A DNA stretch of 64,000 nucleotides from Azolla caroliniana. Its lineage: Eukaryota; Polypodiophyta. Every line of letters begins with the position of its first letter. Position 1 is the first letter of the stretch. The stretch lies in the NCBI GenBank assembly GCA_043228905.1, contig JBHGNT010000013.1, positions 17,112,001 through 17,176,000 of the forward strand, in the 5' to 3' direction. Shown piece after piece: positions 39,558 to 49,870 of the stretch. The notes beneath the pieces are model-generated. The model saw only the letters and a list, made by a program, of their open reading frames with translations, had not been told where the DNA came from and made no database searches. The position numbers were made by a program, and so were the translations under genes.

Positions 39558-42500
39558 ATTTCTTTGAATTACCATTTTGGCCCATGGACAACAGTACTAA
39601 AACGACTTCGAGAACGTGGTCTTTATGCAAAGCTGGAAAAATGTAGTTTCGGGTGCAACCAGGTGGAATTTCTGGGCTATGTCATATCCTCGGAAGGAAT
39701 CTCCATGGATCCAGCTAAGGTCAAAATGGTGGTAGAGTGGCAGACTCCACGTTCATTGCGAGATGTGCACTGCTTTTTAGGCTTTGCCAATTTCTACCGC
39801 AAGTTTATACAGGATTACTCAAAGCTTGTTCTACCTCTCACACAGATTACCAGGAAGGGACAATCATTCATTTGTTCTGAAGATGCATACATGGCTTTTG
39901 AGAGTCTTAAGAAGGCATATACATCAGCTCCTATTCTAGCTCATGGTGATTCGGAAAAACCATTCATCATTGAGGCAGACGCATCGGATTTCGCCTTGGG
40001 TAGCATTCTGTCACAACAAGGCAATGATGAAAAGCTACATCCTGTGGCTTTCCACTCACGCAAGTTTGACACCGCCAAAATCAACTATGAAATTCATGAG
40101 AAGGAGCTATTAGCAATAGTGGACTCTTTTATGTTGTCGTAGTGTAGTCTGCACACTACGTGAAAAATGTAAAAATAATATATCCGATTTAAGTACATAT
40201 ATATAAATAAAAGAAAATATTAAAATATTTATTACATGCATAGGGCAAGATTTGAACCCTATACCTCCATGTAAATAAACTAGAATTTTACCATTGTATT
40301 AACTTATCATAAATATTATAAATATAGATTTAATAGATATAACACTTTTATTTATGCCTACCATTAAAAGGTAAATCATGCATTTTTAGAGTGCATGAAT
40401 ACTTTATTTACAGGAAAAATATAAACCAATAAAAAAAAATACTCGTGCACATGTAGCGTGCATGAGCACGATATTTAGGAAATAAAAACATAGTGGAAAA
40501 AGCAACTCATGCACATTTAGTGTGCATGAACACTTTAGAAAAAGAAGGAAGCTATGCTTAGTCTCTCCCATCCTTATATAAGGAGGAGGGAAAGATGTAT
40601 ATGGTTGTTGATTATTTTGTAAGGATTGACCAATATAATATATTCGTGGGATTCACAAATTTGTCGTCTAAATTGTCTCTTACTATCAAAATATTGATTA
40701 AATACACTAAACTCGTGGGATTCACGAGATTCATAACTTACCTCTCTTTCTACCTATTCATTACTAGCCTCATCTCATATTCTTCTTTCTCCTAGTCCAA
40801 AACCTCAGTGGTTCCCACCCGACTCACGCAAGGATCCGGAGCCGAAAGGCATGACAACACAATGGAGGCATTTTCTAGAGGGATCTTCTCATCAAGTCAC
40901 CGTATTCAGTGATCACAAAAACCTTGCCTACTTGTAGAATGCTCGTGTGTTAAATCGACGTCAAGCTCGGTGGACCCAATTCCTCACTCATTTCGACTTC
41001 AAAATTACATATCGTCCGGGAAAGCAACAAGGGAAGGCCGATGCATTATCACGGCGCTCGTATCTAGCACCGCGTCCCGGCGAGCCAACTTTTGATAACC
41101 AAAAGCAAGTAATCCTGGGACCGGCACGACTGCAAGCAACACGGTCTTCGGTATGCCATTAGATTCCCACATTATCGATACCATACGTGAGGACTTGAAG
41201 ACAGATGCTTTTGCCCAAGCCATTCTAGCACAAATTGATCCCTCTAGAGCATCTTGTTCACAGTCGCAACAACCAAGTATGGACTATCGACAATTCGAAT
41301 GTCGTGATGGATTACTATTCTTTAAAAGACTCTTGTATGTTCCTAATGGTTCTTATCGCCTTCGAGTAGTCCAAAATTGTCATGACACATATACAGCTAG
41401 GCATTTTGGTAGTACTAAAACATTAGATTTAGTACAACGATCATTTTGGTGGCCCTGCCCCATATGCGACGATTTGTCAAAGATTTTGTTCGGACTTGTG
41501 ATACATGTTGCAGAGCAAAAATGCCAAGGAATCATCCATATGGTTTATTAGAACCATTACCAATTCCAAGAAAGTCGTGGCAATCCATTGCTCTAGATTT
41601 CATCACAAATCTTCCAATTTCTAAGGGATTCAATGCGATCTTAACCATAGTAGATCGATATACGAAGATGGCCAATTTCCGGCCATGTACTAAGGAAATC
41701 TCCAGTGAAGAAACCACTGAAATTGTCATGCGTGAGGTATGTCGGCATCATGACCTCCCCAATAGTATCATCAACGACCGTGGACCCCAGTTCGTCTCGA
41801 AATTCTGGAAGCACCTCTTCAAAATGCTCAAGGTCACTTGTAACCTCTCCTCCGGCTACCACCAACAAACAGACGGCCAACCAAAAGGAACAAATCAAAC
41901 GCTGGAGCAATATGTTCGGTGCTTTCTAAGCTATCATCAAGATGATTGGGCGGATATTCTCCACTTCGCCGAATTTGCGTATAATAACTCTGTCCACTCA
42001 TCGACAAAGGTTACACCATTTTATGCTTACACAAGATGTCACCCCCAGTGGTGTGTATTTGAAACCCCATAGTTACCCACAAATCCTTCTGCAAAGGATC
42101 GTTTGGAGCGGCTACGCAAGATACAAGCGGATTTATCTACTCATCTACAGCAAGCTCAACAAACACACAAGGTTTACGCGGATCGTCATCGGCTTCCATC
42201 CAGTTTTAACATTGGAGATCGGATATGGCTACTACGATGACACATCAAGACTACTCTCCCATGTGAGAAGTTGGATTATCTACGATTAGGTCCTTTCCGT
42301 ATTATCGAAAAGATTAATGATGTCGTTTTTCGTCTCGATCTACCTCCGCAACTACGGATACATCCAGTGTTTAATAGTTCTCTCCTAAAACCCTATCATG
42401 ACAACACCATCCCAGGTCATATTAAACCACCTCCATCCCTGATCGAACTTGAAGATGGACTTGAGTACAAGGTTGTCGCCATCCTCGATTCCAAGGTTGT

Positions 42501-42655
42501 TCGCAACCAGCTCTACTATTTAGTTGATTGGCTAGGATATAATCCCAACGAGCGTACTTGGGAACCAATAGAGAATGTGACCAATGCTCGTGCTCTTCTT
42601 GAAGACTTCCATCGTCAATATCCAGACAAACCGGAACATTTTAAAGGGGGGATAT
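39558..42655 (+). pseudogene. G5: chromovirus pol, 5'-truncated and interrupted
   Basis: The reading starts inside RT (LRERGLYAKLEKCSFG, VEFLGYVISSEGISMDPAKV). It continues through RNase H (FIIEADASDFALGSILSQQG) and is cut at 40131 by an LTR-like insertion. It resumes at 40860 with WRHFLEGSSHQVTVFSDHKN and ADALSRRS. The integrase zinc region (RHFGSTKT...) and core follow: LDFITNLPISKGFNAILTIVDRYTKMA, NDRGPQFVSKFW, and GYHQQTDGQPKGTNQTL, where the usual T-E is K-G. A C-terminal chromodomain (VAILDSKVVRNQLYYLVDWL, then TWEPIENV) ends near 42655. A purine tract, AAAGGGGGGATA, precedes the 3' LTR. It has stops and frameshifts and is dead. Confidence 0.85.
40132..40859 (+). repeat. Solo LTR-like insertion in G5 RNase H
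   Basis: It is bounded by TGTTGTC and its inverse GACAACA, with G5 coding sequence continuing on both sides (VDSF then QWRHF). It is 728 bp, AT-rich, with a 'ttatataagg' TATA-like box near 40573 and a CT-rich end. No clear target duplication is seen, so it may be an old solo LTR. Confidence 0.65.
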
Positions 42656-42947
42656 TGTCATGATATGGCAAAATTCGAACCCATGACCTTATGTTACATG
42701 GGCCGAGTTCTTGACCATTAGATTATATATTGTAATACGAAAGATATTATTTTCCTTTAACTTTTACTATAGAAAATTGATGTATATTCCAGATTTCTCT
42801 GGAACATTCTAGAAACTTTAGGAGTACTCCTGAGAATACTATAAAAGGAGGCACAAGGCATTATTTCGAACCAAATCGGTTCAACGCCAGTCTTAAGCCT
42901 CCTAGCCATCCTTGTATATTCTTTCACATAATATATCATTGTCATCA

Positions 42948-42992
<45 letters not shown>
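42656..42992 (+). repeat. G5 3' LTR fragment ending in a TC microsatellite
   Basis: It starts TGTCATGATATGG right after the G5 polypurine tract. A TATA-like 'actataaaagg' is near 42838. A run of TC dinucleotides (42952-42992) follows, and the LINE begins. The rest of the LTR may lie beyond the LINE (44711-44815), but I could not prove it. Confidence 0.65.
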
Positions 42993-43000
<8 letters not shown>

Positions 43001-44710
43001 TGGTAAGAGAGCTTATGGACAAGCTGGCTTTCAGAAACACCATAGCACCATTGATCAGCTTATCACCCTTTGAGTATTAATGGAGGAAGGTCGCCTTAGA
43101 GATAAAGGTTTATATTTTTGCATTGTAGACTTCAAGAAAGCTTTTGATATGGTACCTTGTGAGCATCTTTGGAGGAGAATGGAAGAACTTGAGGTGCCAA
43201 GTGAATATATGCTTGCAATTTCCCGAATTTATGAGAAGGTTATATGTTGTGTACACATGAGAGATAAACTTTCAGATTTTTTCAAAAGCACTATTGGTGT
43301 TAAGCAAGGATGCCCACTCTCACCAACACTATTTGGTCTATGCATTGATGAATTGGAAGAAATGGTTACCAAGTTTGCAAAGGAAGAATGTGTTGAAGAA
43401 GTTGCCATTGGGAATGTTATGATTATGCTTTAGCTATATGCAAATGATGTAGTGCTTTTTGCAAATACTTTAGGAGATGCACAAAAGCTTATGAAGGCAT
43501 TGGAAAAAATTTGCATGCATACTAAATTGAGTGTCAATAGCTCTAAAACAAAGATTATGCTTGTGAAAAGCCAAAAAAGAGATAAACCATGCATTATGTA
43601 CAACAATGAGCCACTTGAATGTGTGGAAAGCTTCAAATATCTTGGCCTTGAAGTTCCTTCAAATCATAGATGGAATGAATGTGTTACACACCGCTTAGAG
43701 GCGGGTAAGCAAGCATACTGTGCATTTGAGAACACGTGCAATCTTGGAGATATTAAGTGTTAGGTCCTCAAGAAATATCTTTTCGACACTTTGGTGACAC
43801 TGGTTCTTCTCTATGGGGTGGAAGTATGGGGCGGTATCCCTAAATCTATGTGGAAAGAGTTTGAAAATGTCCAAAAACATTTTCTTACAATGTTTCTACA
43901 AGTTAAGAAACAAACGCCCTACACCCTCCTCCTCCTTGAGACGGGATCGCTTCCCATTGAGATCATGGCCATGGAAAGGGTTGTTGAATACATGCTTAAG
44001 GTTCAAAAAAGTCCCTCACATCGACTTCCTAGAATTGCGTGGGAAGCAAGCAAAAAGATCCAAAAGACGCATAAAAGCAAAATTTTATGTTCCGGTTGGA
44101 TGCAAGATATAGAAAATTGGTTTGGTAGATGGGATGTGAGACACTTGCTTCATGATGCATCATTAGATTCCTCTGTAAATGAGGCCTTTTTGCAACGCCA
44201 ATGTATCATGACATGGGACAAATGTGGAGGCTTGCGCTTCACACATTATACTACACATGTTGCACCTAACTACAAAACCATATTCTTTGCGGAACGGGGA
44301 AATCGTACACATCCATACATTTTAGAGCCCATACCGTTATCTGCCATTCGAGCCATTGCTTCCATGCGACTTAGCTCACATGCATTGCGATGTGAAACAG
44401 GGCGTTGGGGCACAAGTGATGAGAGTGGTCAGCTATGCACACTTTGCCCTAAACAAGTTCGCGAGTCTGGATATCACACTTTGATACAATGCTCTGCCTT
44501 TGATCATATTTGACCATGCTTCCCACATCTCTTCTACCGAGCCCAATCTTTGCATGAATTCCTCTCACAACCACATTGTGCACTCTCGATTGCAACATTC
44601 ATTAGTAAAGTTCTTGAACGTCGAGAGTCACTACTCACTTTCACACGTATCACGTGAAATGTAATATTTTTGGTCTCATAGGTCATATTTTGACCTCCGA
44701 AGATGATAAT
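42993..44710 (+). mobile_element. 5'-truncated non-LTR retrotransposon (LINE)
   Basis: Reading starts inside the RT domain (QAGFQKHHSTIDQLITL). It continues with FCIVDFKKAFDMVP, GVKQGCPLSPTLFGLCIDELE and YANDVVLFA, where the YADD aspartate is changed to N. A C-terminal Cys/His segment (LCTLCPKQVRESGYHTLIQC) is also present. One frame runs to 44657 with stops at 43071, 43431, 43761 and 44511 and no frameshift. Loss of the 5' end fits target-primed reverse transcription. The wording resembles RTE-type plant LINEs, but I am not certain of the clade. A hairpin lies near the 3' end. Confidence 0.85.
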
Positions 44711-44815
44711 ATAATCTATCTATCTCTCAAGTGTTCTACACCCTCTTTTCCTCTTGGTACTAATATTCATCTCTTAGTACTAATTTCCTCTCTGTCTCAA
44801 TACTATTTCTGATAG

Positions 44816-45452
44816 ATATAGTCTTTTTTATGTTGATGTATGGTTTTCAACCACGAGCCCCGATTGATGTTAATATACATCATGATGAGTTGCGAAGTAC
44901 GCAAAAATTTCTTCGGGATATGCAAGATATGTTTCATATTGCACGAGATAATATAAAAACAGCTCAAGATAGAGCGCGTTTTTATGTTGATCATAATAGG
45001 CAACCTCATGTATTCGACCCTGAACAAAATGTATTTTTACATGTAACTCACAATTCTAAGAAATTGTCTATGGGTAAGTGTGCTAAGTTAGCCCCACGGT
45101 TTTGTGGACCTTTTACAGTCCTCAAACGCATTGGTTCATATGCCTATCGTCTCGCTCTTCCTGATGGCATTGAAATCCATCCAATTTTTCATGTAAGTCG
45201 TCTAAAAGAACTTCTAGTTTCTAGTGACAATACAATTACCATTGAAACTCTAGTTACTTCTGAAGAATTAGCTTCTAAACCATATGTACCAAAATGAATT
45301 CTCGATGTTAAAACAAAAAATTTACATTCTAAAACAATCCGAGAATTTAAAATTAAATGGATGGATAAGTCTATAAAAGATGCCACATGGGAACGCGAAA
45401 ATACTCTTAGAACTAACTTCCCTAACTTTCCATTGCAAGAGTGCAATGTTTT
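44816..45452 (+). pseudogene. G6: gypsy integrase C-terminus with chromodomain-like tail
   Basis: A 155-residue frame has MYGFQPRAPIDVN, DRARFYVDHNRQPHVFDPEQ, CAKLAPRFCGPFTVLKRIGS and IHPIFHVSRLKELL, the integrase C-terminal region of chromoviruses. After a stop at 45297 a chromodomain-like stretch continues (REFKIKWMDKSIKDATWERE). The 5' part of the element is absent. It is a different lineage from G5. Confidence 0.8.
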
Positions 45453-46173
45453 AAAGGGGGGGGAGTATGTTACGGTCATGACCATATAATATCCCGTGGT
45501 GAGAATGTACCGTGGTATTCTATACACATGTATAAAGTGTGAGGGTTAAATAAGAGTGTAAAGAAGGGGAGGATTACTTTTAATGCTCAAGATTCAAATA
45601 ACCCATTAGGCCAAGTGTGAACTTGCTTGGGGGCCTTGGGTTAGCTATAAATATGAGGCCTAGCTACCCTCATTCGACACATTATGGACTACTTCAAGAC
45701 TCTAACATTGTGGTGGACCAGGTACGACTCGATGTCACGACGGTGTTATGGGACACCGATCGAGGCTCGAGTCCATCTCGATCCCTTCGATCGGGGGTGG
45801 TCAGGTGGATTGGCACCCTTCTTTCTCTCTTCTTACCCATATAGGTGTACGGGAGGGTTAAGGTGTAATGTGTAAGGTATGTAATGTGTAATATGAATGA
45901 GTGTGTGAGGATGAGTACATGCACATTTGTGTGCATGTGTACAAAGGTGAGAAAGTGGGTAAGTAATGTAACTCCCTACTTGTCTCATTCTTTATTTGTA
46001 ACAGTTACCTCTTGTACTATATAAACCCCACCCATGGGGAATAATGGAATATAGCTTTTTCCCCTCTCATTTTGGTGTGTTTCTTTGTTTCACTCTCCTT
46101 CTCTCTCGCTCGCACGTAACCCCCTTCGGAGGGGGGTGGAGCCATTCTAGGCTTCAGCCCCCACCCATCAACA
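45453..46173 (+). repeat. G6 polypurine tract and 3' LTR
   Basis: The polypurine tract AAAGGGGGGGGAGTA (45453-45467) is followed by an LTR from TGTTACGGTCATG to CCCATCAACA (45468-46173, 706 bp). A TATA-like 'ctatataaacccc' is at about 46016. S1 is a shorter relative. Confidence 0.85.
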
Positions 46174-47214
46174 TTTCTCTCCTTTCTTATTCATCTATCT
46201 TTTATCCTTATCATATGCTTACATTAGATCATAACTCTAACAGCAATACTGCATGCCCAAACAACGGGCTAGGCTCATCATTGCAACGTACAAAGGTGGT
46301 AAAGTTAACTGGGGATATATCATTAGTGTTGCGCTCAAAGAACAACTGCATGGGGTGCAGAATGGGAAATCCATGATGCCAATTTTTGCAAGTGGTTGGC
46401 AGTACTATGTCCCACGTCAGTAGCTAATATAAGACGTAAGACCTCAAAGAAGGTAAAGGGGTAGTCGTCACAAGTACAGCCTAAGGAATCAGTTAGAAGA
46501 ACAATACCACGAGAAGAGTGGCAGGAACCTGAGCCAACACCCAGCAACAACTTGAGCCGAGCCGAGAAACTAAAACCGAGCCGACACCCGACACTTGACA
46601 ACCGACCCAAGCACAAGAACCGAGTTGACCACGAGTAGAATCATAACCATCACCACGTCTAAAACAGAGGAGTCTGTTGTTGACACCACAATGCATTTCG
46701 ACCGAACAACCGCATCAAGAAGAGGGTCGGCCAACAAAGAGGAGTAAACCCGGAAACACATAGTCTGCCGAACAGCAAACTCAAGAAGAGTGTCAGCTGA
46801 CAAAAAGAACTAGAGTCGAACAACAATAGTTAGCTGAACGGCCCCAACAAATAGAAGCACCGACAAGAAAGGAGGGACCATTCGAACCTGCGTCGAAAAC
46901 CACCATAGAGAAGGGAAAGGCGGTGACAATATCACCGAATGAGGTCCTTGGAGTAACCGACATTCCACCAACAACACGTGAATTTGTAGCCTTGCTACAG
47001 CTCAGCACATCGTACGAACTGGCGGATTGGTTGCCCAAGCAATTACAAGTTGCCTCCGACCTATTAGCCCAAGAACATACGGATCAAGAAATTATCCAGA
47101 GGGCCATGCTAGGAGCACTAGAGCTAGAAGAGGAAAGGAATCTACAGAGGATCGACTGACAACGGGAAGCTAGAAACAAAGGTATGGCAATTCAAATGCC
47201 TCCTATTAATATAG

Positions 47215-48034
47215 TGTTGGGAGACAGGTCCCTCCGGATGGGAAGAGAGAAGAACAGTGCCGATGAACAAACTCGGCCGAGGCCGAAACCGGATGAGGAG
47301 TACCCGGCTACGGAGAGCCGGATGGTGCAGACCCGGTGAGAACCGGATGAGGAGTACCCGGCTACGGAGAGCCGGATGACGCAGACCTGGTGAGAACCGA
47401 ATGAGGAGTACTCGGCTACGGAGAGCCGGATGGTGTAGACCCGGTGAGAACCGGATGAGGTGCACCCGGCTACGGAGAGCCGGATGGTGCAGACCCGGTG
47501 AGATCCGGATGAGGAGTACCCGGCTACGGAGAGCCGGATGGTGCAAACCCGGTGAGAACTGGATGAAGAGACATATTCGTAAATATGTTTCTAAGAGTCC
47601 ATCGAGGCTATATTTGTAAATAGCCGAAAATTCATATTAGTATAAATATGACTTAGGGCAAACTTTTAGTTAATTGTTGTTGTTGTTGTTGTTATTTTCT
47701 TGTTGGTGCAAGAAGAAGAGAGAGCACGTAACAATGTACAAAGAGAGAGAGAGAGAGAGAAAGAGGTCGCTGCCTCTGTTGTAACCGCCGCCTGTGGCGA
47801 AGATCGTGAGCACGAGGTCGTTGCCTCCGTGAACTCATTGTTTGTACATTCCAACATAGTGATAGTTTGCAGCCTGTGGGCTGTCGTGGTTTTTCCCTAG
47901 TTTGGGTTTTCCACGTAAACATCCTGCGTACTCTTCTCTTCCATTGTGTCGTTCTTTATTTCCCGTTTTCTGTGTATGATCCTAAGCTCGGTTGTGGCCA
48001 AGTGTTGCGTATAGGGAGCGTTCAGTTCCCGTCA
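47215..48034 (+). repeat. S3: solo copia LTR with expanded minisatellite
   Basis: An 820-bp relative of S2 runs from TGTTGGGAGAC to TTCCCGTCA. Its flanks TATAG and TACAG look like a target duplication with one change. It interrupts the G4 ORF2 homology. The extra length over S2 is mostly the 54-bp minisatellite. The CGTGG...CCACG hairpin is at 47885-47915. Confidence 0.85.
47286..47560 (+). repeat. 54-bp minisatellite, about five copies
   Basis: Five head-to-tail copies contain 'ggctacggagagccgg' and 'gacccggtgagaaccg', a few percent apart. S2 has just over two copies of the same unit at about 29700-29835. Confidence 0.9.
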
Positions 48035-49374
48035 TACAGCTCGTGTTGAAGTGCACCAAGAATTAGCAAAGACTACTTGAGCAGCCAAAGAAACTACCAA
48101 AGTCTACAAAAGGACCACAAAGGCATTCGACATGATGCACATGGAGTGGTCGGCAGCCAAAAAGACCAATGAAGAGTTGTCGGCTCGACTCCAACAGGCG
48201 GAAGCAAAGTTAAAAGAAGCGGGCAAACATCTCCAAACCTGCGACTATGTTGGGATCGGACATGTACCAGACAAACAATTATGGGATAAGCTAAGAACGA
48301 CGAAGAAAGAAGCCGAACGCGCCAATCGGAGGGTAGAAAAAGCCGAAGCAAAGGTCCAGAAAATGAACGATCGAATCAAGGTAGCAAAGATCGAACTTGG
48401 GGCCCTGGTTGACACCAAGTAGGGAGAAATAGACGACCTTAATTGGCAGCTACAACAATAGATGGTGGATAAGCAAGAAGAACAAGAGAGGCTAGAAGAG
48501 CTTGAATTGTATATTAAAATGTAGGAGGAGCATTATTCGGAACACAGTGATAAGCTCAAGCTGGAGAAGTTGAAAATGAATACGAAGTATGAGCTACTAG
48601 CAAAGCAGTATGAACAGAAGAGGCTGGCGTTATTGGTGGCAGAAGGAAAACTGCAATTCGACCAAGGTTCGACTGAAGTTTGAATTGCTGAAATGCGGTG
48701 TAGTATGCAGTGTAGACTCGGCATGGGAGAAGAAAAAGTGTGCCTCATCTTATCTAGGCATAAGGCCAAGATGCACTAAATGGTCGTCGAATCCCTGGCA
48801 ACCTCTGGAAGACATGGTCGCCCCAAGCTGCCAAATTACAGCTATTAAGAGTCGACCATGAGAACAAAAAGAAGCAAGTCAGGGCCTCTTCAAGATTTAC
48901 GAAGCAATGATCACCACAGTCCAAAAAGAGCTCGTCAATGACATATACGAGCTTTCAAAGAGCCATAGGTAGGAGATCACCAAGCAAATGGAGGAATATG
49001 ACGACCAGCATATGGCCATGGCAGTAGAGCTTGATGCTTATGAGAAGGAACGTCCTCTGAAGCAAACAGGAGAACTGAAGGGAAACGGTGACGACGAACC
49101 GACTCAGGAAGACTCTGGCCAAACAATACCAGTAAGCGATGCGGATCAGGCGAACAAAATCGAGGAGGAGGTAGAGGCAAAATCGACGATGCGAACGGAG
49201 GAGGATCTTAACACCGACAACCCACCAAATCCGACTAACACCGAAGTTCAAGAAGAAGAAGAGCCCAATCTCTTCGACATACTAAATGAGGACGTGAATG
49301 AAATTGACGAAGACGACCCGATCGACGACAAACAGATAGCCGACAATGAGGAAGAGGACAACTAGGAATAAAGG

Positions 49375-49418
49375 GTGGGGTTCGACCATGCAAGGCACTG
49401 TCCCACGAGCATGCCATG
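49375..49418 (+). promoter_or_regulatory. Conserved structured block before the G4 3' LTR
   Basis: It has GTGGGGTTCGACC, the hairpin TGC-AAG-GCA, CCCAC, then GAGCATGCCA and TG, followed by TGTTAG. It is laid out like the blocks at 15889-15932 and 27561-27602. Confidence 0.65.
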
Positions 49419-49870
49419 TGTTAGTCAGTCGGTTGTCCAAAGGATAAAGGTCGACAAGTCGAAGTTGGAGTCGAAGTCAGTGTTGAAGTCGAACAATATG
49501 AAAAGACAGATTTTAAAAATGTAATTTTTGTCGAGTATAAAAATATAGTAATTTAAGAATTAGGACTATTTTGTATAACTGTAGGTTCCTGCTGAACATG
49601 CAAGTGTATGATCTTGGAAAAGACTCCCAGGTCACCTACAAAAAGGGACCGACAGTATTGTAACATTATCATTATGTTTTAGTTTTAACATAGTTTGTAG
49701 TTAGAGTATTTGTGGCGTTGATTGTTCTGTTATTCTCTATATACTTACTTATTGTGTCGAATGTTTGAATTATTCTCTGCCACACCGATTATGTTATACT
49801 AACAATCGATCAAAATCATGTGTTCTAGTTCTAAATAATTAGGTTCTGAGTGACCATTATTTTACAACAA
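49419..49870 (+). repeat. G4 3' LTR
   Basis: It begins TGTTAGTCAGTCGG and probably ends TTTTACAACA near 49870, a length close to the G3 LTR (456 bp). No 5' copy is present. The word 'gttctgagtga' occurs on both sides of the right end, so the boundary is approximate. Confidence 0.55.

Larger units (their letters stand above)
46174..49418 (+). pseudogene. G4: decayed second ORF of the G2/G3 gypsy group
   Basis: It is homologous to G3 ORF2 in order. 46250-46420 reads CMPKQRARLIIATYKG and NWGYIISVALKEQLHG; 46940-47214 has GVTDIPPTTREFVALLQLST and SYELADWLPKQL. After solo LTR S3 come coiled coil (48130-48420, then 48440-48700) and LQLLRVDHENKKKQ (about 48838-48880). The acidic tail (48990-49365) carries NLFDILNEDVNE. 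Many stops (several TAG) and frameshifts are present. gag-pol is missing, because the sequence begins directly at the G6 LTR. Confidence 0.8.

Noticed and set aside
40248-40280. tRNA-like 'gatttgaaccct' words in AT-rich LTRs (also near 42670 and 2790)
   Set aside because: B-box-like only in reverse complement and without an A box; common in LTRs and not enough for a tRNA gene.
42952-42992. Long TC run as a regulatory GAGA-type element
   Set aside because: It lies inside a dead LTR at the LINE junction and looks like a simple microsatellite.
47286-47560. Regular repeats resembling a CRISPR array
   Set aside because: The units are directly adjacent 54-bp minisatellite copies inside a plant LTR, without unique spacers.
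48420-48970. Many in-frame TAG codons in ORF2-like sequences, hinting at a UAG-as-glutamine code
   Set aside because: G3 gag-pol and C2 gag-pol show no internal TAG. G4 also has TGA and TAA stops and frameshifts. A Q/K/E-rich coiled coil readily gives TAG by single changes (CAG, AAG, GAG).
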